Shown here: positions 5,606 to 6,221 of the stretch, piece by piece
Layout: every line of letters begins with the position of its first letter
Position numbering within the stretch: the stretch's first letter is position 1
Source of the DNA: an uncultured bacterium
GTDB lineage: Bacteria; Eisenbacteria; RBG-16-71-46; CAIMUX01
Length of the DNA stretch: 6,221 nt
Direction of reading: 5' to 3'
Assembly (NCBI GenBank): GCA_946886185.1
Contig: CAMPIC010000188.1
Location: 1 to 6,221 of the forward strand
Made by a program: the position numbers and the translations under genes
The notes under the pieces: model-generated
What the model was told of the DNA's origin: nothing
The model's input: the letters and a program-made list of their open reading frames with translations, nothing else
Database searches by the model: none

Positions 5606-6221
5606 TCAGCGCTCGATCACGAGGGTCGTGACATCGAGCAATCGGCCCACTTCGTTCCGCAATCCGAGAAAGTAGACTCCGCTCGGGACCGCGCGTCCAG
5701 AGGAGTCGGTTCCGTCCCAGAAGGTCTCGGGGCCGGACGGCCAGGGTACCGTCGCGATCCGCCTGCCCGCCACGGAGACGATCGACACAGAGCCCTGTGA
5801 TTCGGATCCCAGACGGCGCAAGCGTAATTCTCCCATGCCGTTCCATGGACCCGGCCAGGCGACGATGCGCGCGTCGGGCGCCGGACGAAAGTCCACGTCC
5901 TGGGACCAGGCGCCAAACACATCCGTGCTTCCGTCCGCGGCCACCGCCTCCAGCTCGTACCGGTACATGCCCGGCGCCGGACGATCCATCCGCTCCAGGA
6001 GACCGCCATCCCTCGGATGGAGACTCTCTTCGATCGGCTCTTCCGGTGCTCCGCGCGTTCCGAAGGAGCGCCTCCAGATTCGATAGCGCCAGGCGAGCGC
6101 GCCGTCGAGCTCCACGGCGAGTCGAATCCCTTCGCCGACTACCTCCGCCGAGAGCGAGGGTTGGAGCACCGGCGTCACATCCGGGTCGCCCACCAGCGTC
6201 GAGTCGGCGCTCACCCAGTAC
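5606..6221 (-). CDS. C-terminal end of a probable secreted or surface protein with a FlgD-Ig-like terminal domain; 5' truncated
   Basis: About 204 residues are visible. The frame runs off the right edge (Tyr-Trp precede the GTG at 6212-6214), so the N-terminus and any signal peptide are outside. Two segments are seen. The first (~6170-5890) resembles a fibronectin III-like module: a RYRIWRRS strand, a disordered stretch, then GMYRYELEAVAADG. The second (~5880-5609) is a FlgD-Ig/sorting-type domain, with ARIVAWPGPWNGMGEL, then VSIVSVAGRRIATV, WDGTDSSGRAVPSGVYFLGL (5660-5719) and a closing strand. Such domains end large exported proteins in Eisenbacteria, WOR-3 and related phyla. They are thought to serve folding, anchoring or export. 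The family assignment follows established patterns; the location is inferred. The stop at 5606-5608 is 15 bases before the methylase and in the same frame. Confidence 0.8.
   Translation of the reverse strand, partial: YWVSADSTLVGDPDVTPVLQPSLSAEVVGEGIRLAVELDGALAWRYRIWRRSFGTRGAPEEPIEESLHPRDGGLLERMDRPAPGMYRYELEAVAADGSTDVFGAWSQDVDFRPAPDARIVAWPGPWNGMGELRLRRLGSESQGSVSIVSVAGRRIATVPWPSGPETFWDGTDSSGRAVPSGVYFLGLRNEVGRLLDVTTLVIER

Noticed and set aside
4992..5846. 284-codon minus-strand frame spanning the methylase start and the upstream gene end
   Set aside because: It is out of frame with both genes that have recognisable motifs, and its Arg/Ala-rich translation matches nothing I know.
1..6221. Search for tRNA, rRNA, CRISPR arrays, insertion sequences and attachment sites
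   Set aside because: No cloverleaf pattern, spaced long repeats, transposase motifs or long terminal inverted repeats were seen by eye.

Overview
This is a GC-rich bacterial window with two gene ends cut by its edges and three complete genes. The best guess for the source is an uncultured lineage such as Candidatus Eisenbacteria (Eiseniibacteriota) or a relative. Two things suggest this: a C-terminal FlgD-Ig/sorting-type domain on a probable exported protein at the right edge, and a two-helix membrane tail at the left edge of the sort I associate with membrane-anchored Ser/Thr kinases of such phyla. This is inference from family resemblance, not a database match.

Layout. At 2-319 (+) is the tail of a membrane protein, whose reading frame may be broken at a T5 run (152-156). 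A 337-base gap without a convincing gene follows. At 657-1682 (+), behind a strong AAGGAG site, lies an extended-SDR nucleotide-sugar enzyme very close to UDP-glucuronate decarboxylase (UXS). It keeps the NAD-binding and substrate frameworks but has lost the catalytic Tyr (now His143), the catalytic Glu (now Gly116) and the Asn of the NTYGPRM motif (now His172). A 240-base convergent intergenic region separates it from the minus-strand genes. That region carries a cluster of GATCAC words and a 9-bp inverted repeat.

The right two-thirds is a tight minus-strand array read right to left. It begins with the end of a secreted or surface protein (5606-6221, partial). Next, after 15 bases, comes an 888-residue N6-adenine DNA methyltransferase of the TaqI/Eco57I (type IIG-like) architecture (2924-5590). 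Last, with a 4-base TTGA overlap, comes a DUF523-DUF1722 fusion protein (1923-2927) with the three cysteines of the TudS thiouracil-desulfurase iron-sulfur fold. Both complete minus-strand genes appear to start with TTG and share the 9-mer AGGTACGTT at their starts.

How they work together: the methylase and the DUF523-DUF1722 protein look translationally coupled and so are probably co-expressed, but no shared pathway is evident from sequence. The sugar-nucleotide gene is transcribed towards them and is independent. The points most worth following are the catalytically altered UXS homologue, the methylase/desulfurase-like gene pair, and the GATCAC-rich convergent junction.
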